From the NCBI RefSeq assembly GCF_026212465.1, contig NC_080057.1:15294769-15358768 (forward strand): 64,000 nucleotides of DNA. The letters are read 5' to 3'. Under the pieces are notes generated by a model, which searched no databases, was not told the origin of the DNA, and saw nothing but the letters and a program-made list of their open reading frames with translations. Every line of letters starts with the position of its first letter. The first letter of the stretch is position 1. A program made the position numbers and the translations under genes. Source of the DNA: Amaranthus tricolor (Eukaryota > Streptophyta > Magnoliopsida > Caryophyllales > Amaranthaceae). Below, piece after piece: positions 1 through 10,639 of the stretch.

Positions 1-1
1 A

Positions 2-281
2 AAATTCTTGGCATCATGCGAACAGATGACTAGTAAATTTGGTAGGGATCCTTGAAGAAGAATTGATATATGAGTGGAAAAGAATAAACCTGAATTAAAG
101 ACGTAATTCCACATTTCTCATTATTATTTGTGGTTGATAAATATGTTTATTCGCGGTTGGGTCTGCAATATCATCGATAATCAATTAATTTGATTTTCAA
201 ATTTTGTTTTATCTTTTATGCGTTGTAAAGAATTAAGAGGAGCCTCAGAGCACTGGCAATGGTTCTGGTGTTACTGTTTGA
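2..281 (+). CDS. Possible last two exons of an unidentified gene (partial)
   Basis: Reading from base 2 gives KFLASCEQMTSKF, then a GT at 42-43 that could act as a donor. A second open stretch at about 238-281, after an AG, encodes EEPQSTGNGSGVTV and a TGA stop at 279-281, and the two join in frame. If the donor is not used, the first frame simply ends at the TGA at 53-55. The sequence after 281 reads like a 3' UTR. I do not recognise the protein, most of the gene would lie left of the window, and the acceptor context is weak. It could equally be non-coding. Confidence 0.25.
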
Positions 282-546
282 CTAAAAGGTTTTGAGTCCA
301 GTAAATAGTCTCTTGCATAAAGGGGATGTAAGGTTTGCTCTACTGGGTTGTTTCGTGGTTTGTCTTTAAAGTGAAAATTTGCTTTAGAGAGTCATCTTTT
401 TGCTTACTTTTCAGCTCAAATGAGAAATTGAAGCTTTGGTTGTGCTGTTTCTGTCTGTGCTAATATTCCTACAACAGTTGACTGATGAAAGTGGAATCAT
501 TTTTTAAAAAATTATGCCTATATTTTTATATTTCTTGGGTCTATAT

Positions 547-807
547 TACTACCTCCTATTCAGCTGAATTGTCCCATTTTTTTTTTGGCACTATTCACTT
601 ATCACTCTTAATTTGTATTTTACTCTTAATCTATAAGTTAAAACATAGTCATATGGGATCTTGTTTGATTTGTCTCAATACAAGGATTATTAATATCAAC
701 TTTTTATAATTTTTAATTAAGCATAATTTGAGATATTAAGAGTTAAAATGTTGCCTCGGCAAGTGTGAAAAGTCAAATGGGACAGTTCAGCTGAATAGGA
801 GGGAGTA
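547..807. mobile_element. Stowaway-type MITE (261 bp)
   Basis: The ends are inverted copies of one another. The left end reads TACTACCTCCTATTCAGCTG and the right end, reverse-complemented, TACTCCCTCCTATTCAGCTG, with the match continuing through TGTCCCATT. The start CTCCCTCC and the TA target are the hallmarks of Stowaway (Tc1/mariner-derived) MITEs. The interior is AT-rich and has no ORF. Similar elements lie at 41645, 48466 and 62159. Confidence 0.75.
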
Positions 808-2703
808 TTATTTTTGTAGCATGACTACGGAAGACGGTAGGAAAAGATCAATGCTAAGGCACTATGTATATTTAGAATAAATATACTCCTATTTTAAAGA
901 AAGATCACTTTGATTTTAATTTTTAAATTTTAGTTGGAGTTTGTATTAGGTGGATAGAAAGTAAAGTTTTGTAGATTAAACAACAGGCTACTTGCTATGC
1001 AATAATATAATATAGTAAATTTAAATAACATAGTGTAAGGAGGAATTATATGGTGACAAAATCTGCTCAATATAGGACATAAGGTTATGGACAAATTATC
1101 AAAAAAAATTGATTTCCATTGTAGAATACTGGATGCTTTGAGTTGTAAATCATTTCCTGCTGCATTTTCATCATCAAGTAATATTATCATTATCTTGACA
1201 ACTTTAGTTTAATGATCAAGTTGGAAAAACAAGGTGTAGTTTCTTAATTAATCACTCATAGAGTTCATAGGTTGTTGTTAATAGCTTTATCTAATGTATT
1301 TGTTTGCCTACTTCCAATATTCATGTTAGAAGTAGTAAATTTCAAATTAATAATAGCTTTATTGATTTTGATTTACTACTTCTTTGAAACTATCAAAATT
1401 TATAGTCATTCATAGAGTGGTACCTAGGTCTATGAAGGAGAATTTCTAACAGTTGTTTGTCACATCATATGATATTAAGTTGCTAATTGCTCCTCTTTGG
1501 AATTTGGTTATAAGGACTTAAGGTAATTATTGGATTTGTGGGTTAGTAAAGCTCAACCTGATATGCTGACCTTTTTATCAAAGCTTTCCTATGCTTCTTA
1601 TTTCTGGTGTGGAGTTCTGATTTTCGTTCGCATGCAAATTCAGATCAAAAGTGAACAAATTCGTCAGTTAATTATACAAAAGATAATTGATACAATCATA
1701 TTTACCAGAGCCTGCAGACTTCCCATCAAATCCCTTATTGAACCTTCATTTTTGAAACTCTAGATTAACATTTCTGAAACTACATTCTCTAAATGGTTTT
1801 TCCTCATCTTTTCTTTAGTTATTTTCTTATCTTACCTTTCTTTTTACTCATTTCACGTTTTGTTGTAAAATAAAATTGTACCTACGTTTCTGAAACTCTA
1901 AAATTATCATTTCTCTTTTCCGTTTCCATTTCCGTTTCTAATATCGGAACAAATTACGTTTTAGGTAACATTAGATTCAACTGAAAATAACATAGCTAGA
2001 CTAGACAGGAGACCATGATAACTAAAATCAGTTAGGTAGTGGTGTAAAACAATATATCCTTCAACTGAAGAGGTTATGTGATTGGCCTTTTTTCTAAATA
2101 GTGTGACATGTGTTTTTCTCTAAACTAGAGCTCTTTTATGTTTGGCTTATCAAAGAAAGAAATGATCGAACAAATAGTAGATACATGACTTATAAAGAAG
2201 TTAATATACCAATTGAGCTTGTTAGTTGTTATTATGATCTCAGAAGTTATGAGTTTTACTGTTCTGAACCTTCTTTTTATCTGTGTGAACTCATCTTTGA
2301 ACCATCTGTTGACACTTGAGGGTGGTCTTACAACAAAACTGCTCTTTAAACGATACTGAAGGTTAAGAAACAGAAAAGTGGAAACAGAAAAAAAAAAATC
2401 TAAGGAAATGATAGGTGAATACATGAATACAAATTTCCATTCAACTAAGCATAAATTATATGTTTATGATACATTGCATTGAGGGACATACATCTTATTA
2501 GAACTCAGAAAAAACCATGATTTAGAAAGTGAAAGTAAGAACTATCTAGGTACTAGGTATATAATCATGCATGAATGTTACAATGCTCAATGGACTATAT
2601 ATGGTGAGGGAAAGCTAAAAATCTATATAGAGCCCTTACTGTACAATCATAGTTTTCTTCGTAAGATAACAAATTTGGCATCAATAATATAATTAATACT
2701 AAA
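808..2703. other. AT-rich non-coding DNA, 3' of the MYB gene
   Basis: No convincing gene is seen. The short open frames at 1530-1763 and 2110-2424 have no recognisable domains and are typical of random frames in AT-rich DNA. The part next to 2704 should include the 3' UTR of the minus-strand MYB gene, but no cleavage site can be placed with confidence. Confidence 0.5.
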
Positions 2704-3693
2704 TTAACCAGTTAGAGACATGTGCTCATGTTGGTAACAAGAAACAAACTGATCATTAGTGGAGAAAAATATCTTACTTTCATCTCCTCCAACTCTCCAT
2801 AGTGTCTCTGGACAATATTCCCACAGTGAAGAAGCAAGTGGAGGACAATTAAAATTACCTCTTTCACGGTACACGTCGCAAACTGGTTTAATTGGTTCAT
2901 CTGAAGTGATATCTTTCCATATGTCATCCATAGAATAAAATTCTTCCCTCTCATCTTGGTCTTTCTGATACTTCTTCCCTTGCAGTGCTGACATATCTTG
3001 AACTATTGTACTGTCAAAGCTTTCTGTTGTCTCATCAACAGATTTTGAATTCACTGCCCTGTTATTCCATGAAGAGGAGGAATCTAAAGTTGATGATGAC
3101 GATGATGATGGAGATGTTTCTTGTTTCTTTTCTTGTGCTTTTTTCCTCATATGTGTTCTCCAATAATTCTTTATCTCATTATCGGTTCGCCCTGGTAATC
3201 TTCTAGCAATCCGAGACCATCTGCATGTGATTAAAAGGTAATAAATTGAACAAAGATCAACATATATTTCAATCAAGGTTTACATAATTAGTTGTTCTTG
3301 TGTTAGAAATTTCAAATTATTTTGATCTACTGTAGGTTACTGAAACACATACCTATTTCCCCACTGAGAATGAAGTTCCAGGACAAGTTTCTCTTCATGA
3401 GGAGTCATCTTTCCTCTTTTGAGCCCGGGATGCAGGTAATTAACCCATCGCAAGCGGCAGCTCTTACCTGTTCTTTTTAAACCTACAAGACAACTTTTGT
3501 TAATATGGATGCTCCTTCTAAGAGTTCCCCATACTTCAAATAAGCATACCTATTATTTTTCTCCCGCCACCTTCAAACCTGAAACTTTAGCAATGAAATC
3601 CCATCGCCGGTCTCCAAACAATCCTACAAAGCAGACCAGTTGAAGGTCTTCTTGTTCTGTCCATGGACCCTTCCGGATTTCTTCTTGGACCAT
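2704..3693 (-). CDS. R2R3-MYB transcription factor, MYB48/MYB59 type
   Basis: A three-exon gene on the minus strand: exon 1 3693-3579, exon 2 3482-3353, exon 3 3220-2704, all with GT-AG introns (96 and 132 bp). The spliced product is 253 aa. R2 (about residues 8-55) has Trp at 11, 31 and 51. R3 (about 61-106) has Met in place of the first Trp, then Trp at 83 and 102. The stretches [15 protein letters not shown] and [20 protein letters not shown] are characteristic of the Arabidopsis MYB48/MYB59 subgroup, as is the very short N-terminus [11 protein letters not shown]. The rest is a Ser-rich spacer and an acidic tail. Members are nuclear DNA-binding regulators, linked to stress responses and to nitrate/potassium homeostasis in Arabidopsis. 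The start ATG is followed at once by R2, as in the family. The exact orthologue cannot be fixed without a tree. Confidence 0.92.
3483..3578 (-). promoter_or_regulatory. MYB intron 1 with a second, downstream splice donor
   Basis: The normal donor is at 3578-3577 (CAG|GTTTGA). A better-looking donor, TAG|GTATGC, lies 29 nt further in at 3549-3548. Using it would retain 29 nt, shift the frame and bring in a TAA after only a few codons, leaving a truncated R2. Alternative splicing in this intron is known for the MYB48/MYB59 group in Arabidopsis and its rice relatives, so a regulated switch is plausible. Only the two donors and the stop are seen here. Confidence 0.5.
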
Positions 3694-6600
3694 TCTGACC
3701 TTTTACTTCTGTTTGCTTGATTGCTTCAGTTAGATGGATTTTTTTTAGTATGGTGTTGTGAATACCTGGACTGCCTGCTGTATATTCCTAATATTTATAT
3801 TAAACAATTTACAATTTTTTAAACTCATAAGATAATCTTGATAATATTAGAAAATGTTGAATTTGATCATCAACTTCATGTGTTCCCCACACTTTTGTCT
3901 TTTCATGGGCAACTTATGCATATGATGTAAGCCACTAAATACAATAATGTCTAGAAGAATTGATATGGCACTGTTAATATGATTGGCTTTTGTTATCATA
4001 TCATTTATTAATATACGTTTTACTTCTTTATTTACCGATAAGTAAGCCATACTATTGCATGAGTTTAAACTTTTTTACTTTTTGCGTCTGTACCTTCCTC
4101 TCTGTTTTCTTCTTGTTTGTTGTTTCCTTTGTTTCTTTTTTACTTTCGGTTTGAATAATAATTTTTTTGGTGTGTGTGGCTGAGTGTGGCTGGGGCGGTG
4201 AATGCACTGGGTTCAAATCAAATTTGAGTTCTCCATGAGAAATCTTAAGAATCAAATTGATGGTTTTTCTCAACTGTTGAAAAATAACCCACACGTGGTC
4301 TCAAATCGAAGAATTAGAGAGAAAGGTTGACTAACATATAAGCGATGGACTATTCTTCCTATTACCAATTGGTTTGTGTATAATCAACGGGTTTTGTATA
4401 AAAGTCTAAATTTATCAGTATGAGTAAAAGCATTTTCTTATTAATTACACATTGCACAAAATTGATTTTTGAATTAGAAGAAATTCCCAGTATAAGAAAT
4501 CCTTCTTGGTTTCTGTTAATTGCGTAAGGTGTTTATTTTTTAGATGTAGTTGGTAGATTAGCGCTTTACCTGTCCAATTGTGATGTGCTGGTGGCATGCC
4601 CTTGACATTGGTGGAGGCCACCAGTATTAAGCTAGGGCCAAAGGAAAAGAAGATAATGACAACAGATTAAAAAAAAAAGAAGCAATTAGATAAAAGCTCA
4701 TCTTTTGATAATTTGGCTTATTGGGAGCCTTTTCCCTCTTAGGATAAGACAAAATACATATATTTTTTGATAAAATACTTTATGGGCACAGGCAGCTGCT
4801 AATTCAATGCTTCAAAACCATTGTCAATAGCTATGTAGTGGCTCCTTAATGAAGCCTATAAGGCGATGATACAATGTGCATGAATGCTTAATGCTTCCGT
4901 TTCATAAGTTTGATTATCTGAAATAGTTTTAGAGTTCATTTTAACTTTATCTGACTCTTATGTGGTTACCCATATTATGGTTGAATTCTAGGGATAATGC
5001 ATTAGGAAGGAAGGCGTAATCAGTTTCTCGTCTTTCTGAACACTAATGAACCATGCACAGTCTGCCTGTTCTGTATTTCTTTTCTGTCTTTTGATAGTTT
5101 TGTGCTTGCATTGGTTTAAGAAGCAAGAATTTTACGAGTAGGTCTACTTGGTGGTTGCAAGGTGGGGTGAGCGAAAAATTGTTTTTCTCTATATCAGAAT
5201 CCATTGATTATGAAAGGATAAAATAGTAAACCATTTATTTCCTTCCATTAAATGAGATGAGTGTACTTAACAGGCATTGCATCGGCATTTTTACAATTAC
5301 ATTGACCAGTTGGTCTAATATGAATATGCATTTTAAGATTCCTTTACCAAAGTGTTTTTTGCATTTTTAACTAAGTTGGAAGGTATTCAAGACATTTTGA
5401 TGATAGATTAGGGTTTACATCAGTTGCTTTGAATACTACTGGCTAGCAGTGGAGTTTACGTGAGAAGCTGTGAAGCTTTTTATATGACAAAGATGGTTTA
5501 ATTTGAGGACTAATATGTTGGGCTATAATAACCTGTAATCACAAAATATTAACTGATAGTAGTGGTGTCAAATTTTACCCCAGATAAGGCTCATAGTTTT
5601 AGACATATTTAGTTGAGTTTGGTTACTTCGATGATTTATTAACTTTGTTTTCATTAGTTTTTTTGATTAATTTTTTCATCAATCTAATTTTTATTATTAG
5701 GAGTGAGATCTTAGTTTTAAAAAGCGCACCAGCCTCAATTTCCACCTTGTGCGCCTCGAGCTCAGGCTCAGCTGCAAAACACCTTAGATAGGTGAGAAAA
5801 AGCTCACTACAAGAGCCTTGGGCGCCTTGAAAAATGAAAAAACATGCAAAGAAGAAAATAATCTTTGAAAATTCTTCATATTCTCATTATATTAGTTTTG
5901 TGCTAGAGTGGTGTTTACCGCAAGGATATGAATGTTTTTAAGCTCGTTGATTCTAAAATATGAATATCATGTTGTTTAAAGTATTATATATGTTTTAAAA
6001 ATGGATTTTTAAGCTTTAGCAAAAAAGTGCACATAGTCTACAAAATGCTTACGCCTTCGCCTTACGCTTTGCGCCTAGACTTTAATGAATTTGCAACTCT
6101 GTACCCCTTGTGCTTTATAAAAATAAGGGTAAGATCATGAAGTGATACCATTTTTTATTTATTCTGTTTCGTTTTATCTCAGCCTCCCACCTATGGATTT
6201 AATACAACTCTTTAATCAGGCCAGTCATATTAGGAAGAATATTTTGATTGATTTTGGTGCATTTGAAGAAGCAACAAAAGTGATCTATCTTAACTTGTCT
6301 ATTTTCTGAAACTTATTTATCCTTGATTTTCAATCTTCAAATGCTTTGTTATTTGAATCAATTCCTCTGAAAGTGCCATTTAGTTTAGTCCCCGTAGAGA
6401 TCAGGTAAACATGATACCTGGTTGACAACAGAGAAAAGGCTTGGAATTCTATGATTGGTGCCATCTCTCGGAATCTCAAATATTTTTTACTTTTCAGGAA
6501 CTTGTTCTACTATGGATTTTATTTACTCGAGGAATTGGAGGTAGCACTAAATGAGGGCTAGATAAGAAGATGTCACTATATGGGATAAGGTATTATAGTG

Positions 6601-8600
6601 GTTATTTACCAATAATTTGTTTGTGCCAGGGTTGGCATTTTGCAGAAGACACTATTTCCTAGCTCTAGGGACCAATATTGTTAGATGGTTCGATCAAGTT
6701 GTTTTTGGGCCAAGTCAGTTTCGGGTGACCCTACGGACCAATGCCTCATAATTTTTTCTTATCATTATTTTTTTCAAAAAATTTATTCATTAATTTGTTT
6801 TGTTTTCAATGAAAAAGTTTATATTAAATAAGATTAATATAGCAATTTTTGGGCTACAACAAAGAAATGTCGAATCAAATTTTTAATATTGACTAAAAAC
6901 GTAGTGGGTCCCGACTAAAAATGATGATGTGGAACCGAGAATGTTGAGGTGGATGGAACTGGAAACTAGTTAAAACTTTTTGACCTAGATACTCTTATTT
7001 TTTTGAGTCGTCTCATTTTAAAGGTCAATGGTCAAATTTTCGGGTGATGAACCTGTAATTTCCGTCGGATACCAGGTCGATTTCGGTTGGGTTAAAATTT
7101 GACATGTCTAAATATAATATACACGAATTGTTGTTTGAGACAGTCTCACCAACAGAAACTTTATAAATGGGTTAAATAATCATCTCATACATATTATGAG
7201 AATATAGGCTCCTTGTTTTAGGTCGTCTCACCAAGAGACGGTCTCTAACAAGAGAAGCTCTATAATATAGAGCGGAATGAGAATGAAAATGTTTGCAAGA
7301 AGATAAAGCTAAATGCGTGAAGTTTAGATCACAAATATAGTGGGTAACTCTTAAGTTCAACTTTATTTTTACACATCTAATATGGGGTGCAGCCTGAAAA
7401 ACAATGCATGTTTTGCACCTTGATCACTCCAAGTCATACCCTTTATTTGTGGTCATGATTCGTAAAAGATGAGGAATATTTTATAATCTTCATCTTTATT
7501 ATTGTTGTTTATCTGGAATAATTTATGTCACTCCTTATCTTATGCAGACTGCCGTAATGGTGCGTGTTTTACTCACCACAAATGCGAAACCTTGAGATTT
7601 AATTATAACCCTTGATATGTTGATATATTAAGAGTGGACCACTTGCTTTTCTCAAAGGGTATGGCAATTCTCCTTATTTTAGAGATTAGTTATGACTACA
7701 AAATACACATAGTCGTGTTGTGTTGGATCCCATTCTGCTTCTTTGTTTTATTGGTGCTAATTTATGAGGATGGAACGCATGATTAATACTGTTTCTGGAA
7801 TGATAATGGTATTACAGTCTATTTAGGAAATAAGTGTCTTTGCATCACTGATTAATCTACATCTCCTTAATTCTAGGATTTTGTCGCCTAGTATAATCGT
7901 TAAAGGAAGTTCTGATAGTGGCATTCATGATATGTATGCAACATTAGTGTTTGTTTGGGCTTGTTTCCTAAAGAATCGTTTTGAGGGTCATGATAAGTAT
8001 GCATAAGAATAGAGACTAGAAGCAATAACCTGTTTGTTAATGGGAAGGCTGAAAAGCCAAGGTAGTTATCAAAGAGCCATATATAGGATTAATTATTGTA
8101 TTATTGGTGGATCCTTCTTGCTTACTGTGTAATCGTCAAGGGAAATAGGCTACTCATGTTGTCCTCTTCTAGCTATAAATCACAGCCTTCCATATTTGTT
8201 TTTTATTATTCCAAATATGCACCTTCTGTTTGAAAATAGTTGTTCCACTTCCTCTTTGTAGGTCTTTTTTAAGAGTTATGGTTGAATTTTATTTGTTTTA
8301 ATAATATGTGATCATTCAACACCCTCCAACAGCTTCTTTCCTTTTTGTGAATTGTATTGGGTTTATAATTCTTTTAAGTTATGGTTAATGTATAGAGGAA
8401 AAGGAAACTGAATTACTTACATGGTCACCCTTTATATTTGTGTCAAAAGTGATTGGTAAACTTATTTTTGTATTTAGGAAATATTATTTTGAGGAATAAT
8501 TAGAAAAGCCAAATTAATTTCATGTTAAACAATCATAGTTTATTTTTAATTTATTTAGCCCGGAATTGTTTATAAATTTTTTTAGTAAAACTTACTAATC
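3694..8600. other. Intergenic DNA upstream of the MYB gene
   Basis: AT-rich and without a recognisable gene. The first few hundred bases should hold the MYB promoter and 5' UTR, but no TATA box or start site can be assigned. Scattered repeat traces are present: a GCGCC-rich fold-back segment at 5710-6090 and inverted GAGAC/GTCTC motifs at 7135-7250. The short open frames at 3847-4294 and 7172-7360 show no domain. Confidence 0.5.
5710..6090. repeat. Fold-back repeat with GCGCC-rich ends
   Basis: The left end reads TTTTAAAAAGCGCACC and then GCGCCTCGAGCTCAGG. The right end carries GCCTTCGCCTTACGCTTTGC and GCGCCTAGACTTTAA. These are degenerate inverted GCGCC motifs around an AT-rich middle, a pattern common in plant MITE-like repeats. 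A single diverged end of similar type occurs near 15010 (TTTTAAAAGGCATTTGGC). No target duplication was found, so the class is not assigned. Confidence 0.35.
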
Positions 8601-8609
8601 ATATAATTA

Positions 8610-9765
8610 AAGAAAAATTATCCACAATAATCCAGCCTTTCTTCCATTTTCCTATAATAATCATAACTATCAATTAACCATGAATAATACCATGTAGTAT
8701 GTCATTTAACCAATACTATTGTTAGCAAAATTTTGACCAATTATTGCAAGTCACATTTTAGCTAGTTGTTGCATATTCATCTTCCTCATTCATATTCATA
8801 ATTCATTAAACCATTGTACTTATTCAGTACATTTCAATTTCTTCTCATTTCCTTTCTTCTTCCTTATTTATCCATTTTACTCCATTAAAATCAAAAATAT
8901 GCACTCTTGCTCATTTTCCTTGCTTCTCTATTTTTTTCTCATTTCATTCAAACAGCCCCTCTCTCTCATGCCATAATAGTTTCACCATATGCAAGTTATA
9001 TATCGAGCCAAACATAGAATTCACACTTTATTCAACAACATACATCTAAAATCATAGCTTAAATTAACTAATATACTCACTAATCATAAATTTAGAACAA
9101 ATTAAGACAAGAATCAACTAATGTATGTACTAATGATAGAAATTAAAAACAAAGAATTTATTAAGCAACAAAATGATAATAAGTAAAATAGAGATAAATA
9201 CCTAATTGATGAGATTTTAATAAATACCAACTAGATAAATGAGAACAATCAATGATGAATAAGTATGAAGAAAAAAATTGAAATCAAATGGAAAAATAGT
9301 ATTGCAATTGCTTAAAAAAAACCTTGAAAGTCTAATAATGATCTAGGTTATAACTAACTGAAAAATACAAATTAAGTTTAATAAAACCATTCGGTACTGA
9401 TGGGCGTAATTAATCAGCAAAAAGGAAAAGGAGGTCTTCTTCAATGGTGCATCAATGAAGGTCCAGATCTTCTTTAATGGTGGTATATGGTTGGAGGGAA
9501 TTAATGTTAATGAGGAAATGATAGTGAACAGGAAGTGAAAGGTAAAAAGGTAAGTAAAAAAAAAAGTAAAAAAAAGGAAATTTAGTTTAAATAATAGAAA
9601 CCGGTTGTAGGTTACCTAACAATAGTTCCGGCTAAATGACATAATACATGAGATTATTTATGGTTAATTGATAGTTCCTATAATTAATTAAGTTTGTAAA
9701 AACATTATGTAGTGAGATTTTTTTATTCAAAATGGGGGATCAATATTATTGTTTTGCCAAAGACT
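8610..9765. repeat. Long imperfect inverted repeat, Mutator-like MITE or MULE relic
   Basis: The segment around 8650-8730 (AACTATCAATTAACCATGAA, then TATGTCATTTAACC and ACTATTGTTAG) recurs in inverse orientation at about 9605-9690 (TATGGTTAATTGATAGTTCC, with CTAACAATAGTTCCGGCTAAATGACATA). Arms of more than 100 bp separated by about 0.8 kb fit a long-TIR element. The interior has no ORF. The outer ends and target duplication were not resolved. Confidence 0.45.
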
Positions 9766-10143
9766 TTTAAAATGCGATTAGAAACAACCTTATTTAGATG
9801 ATCCACACCCAGGCAACTTGGGTCGGGTTGGGATCCATCTTCCGGTTGATTTTACCATTCAAATATCTCTAAAAGCAACTTAAATAATTTGAAAGACTAA
9901 TAAATTATTGTTGAGATGAAATTTAATTGTCTAAAACCGCTTAAAAGGTTTGATATTGTGACTTGCCTTTTTAGTAGATCTAAGTGATTAATCCTGAGTG
10001 CTAATTTGGATACACCATTAGAGTATCATGTTTGTCATAGTCTCTTTCTTGTGTTGGGTTGTATCATATATGTATGTTTCTAGCATATTTGTATGATGTC
10101 GCTATAAGTAGGTGACTTGGTGCAATCCTTCTAGCATTTACAT

Positions 10144-10557
10144 TGTTTTTGGATGGAGAGATTTGGAGGGGAATAATTTTGTTTGTTTGAATAGCAGGAT
10201 TTGAAAGAAAGGAGGATAGAGGGACTAATGTCTCTAATTTTGTTAATAACCAAAGCTTTTCAAAAAGGGGTTGATTTGAAAGGAAAATTAACTATTAAAT
10301 AGACAATTGTTCATATTCAAAGTTTTTTAAGCTTTCATTAAAATGTGTAGCGATATATTGCTAGTATATAATTTATTTAGAATTTGTGTACTTTATTTTC
10401 CTTTTATTTACCTTTAATTTCCTTCTATTTACCTTTAATTTCCTTCTTATCCAAATAATGGAAATTTTCATCACTAATCCCTCTCCTTTTTTTCTCTTCT
10501 CTTTTTTTCCTTTCTCTTTGTTTTCTATCCCTCCTAAGATCTTATCCAAACATATGT
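10144..10557. repeat. Probable MITE with TTTGGAT-type inverted ends
   Basis: The left end reads TGTTTTTGGATGGAGAGATT followed by GGAGGGG. The right end, reverse-complemented, reads ATGTTTGGATAAGATCTTAG followed by GAGGGAT. The arms are imperfect and purine- or pyrimidine-rich, and the middle is AT-rich. The open frame at 10386-10607 is low-complexity Phe/Leu/Pro and is not a gene. Class and target duplication are unresolved. Confidence 0.4.
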
Positions 10558-10639
10558 TAAAGGTGACAAGGTTTGCCCATTTTGTATGCCAACTATTGCT
10601 AAGCTAGTAAAATAACCATACTTTCATGATTCAATTGTT

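Noticed and set aside
2712..2954. Second minus-strand frame within MYB exon 3
   Set aside because: Out of frame with the MYB product and without a domain.
10386..10607. Phe/Leu/Pro-rich 73-codon frame
   Set aside because: Low-complexity pyrimidine-rich DNA inside a probable MITE.
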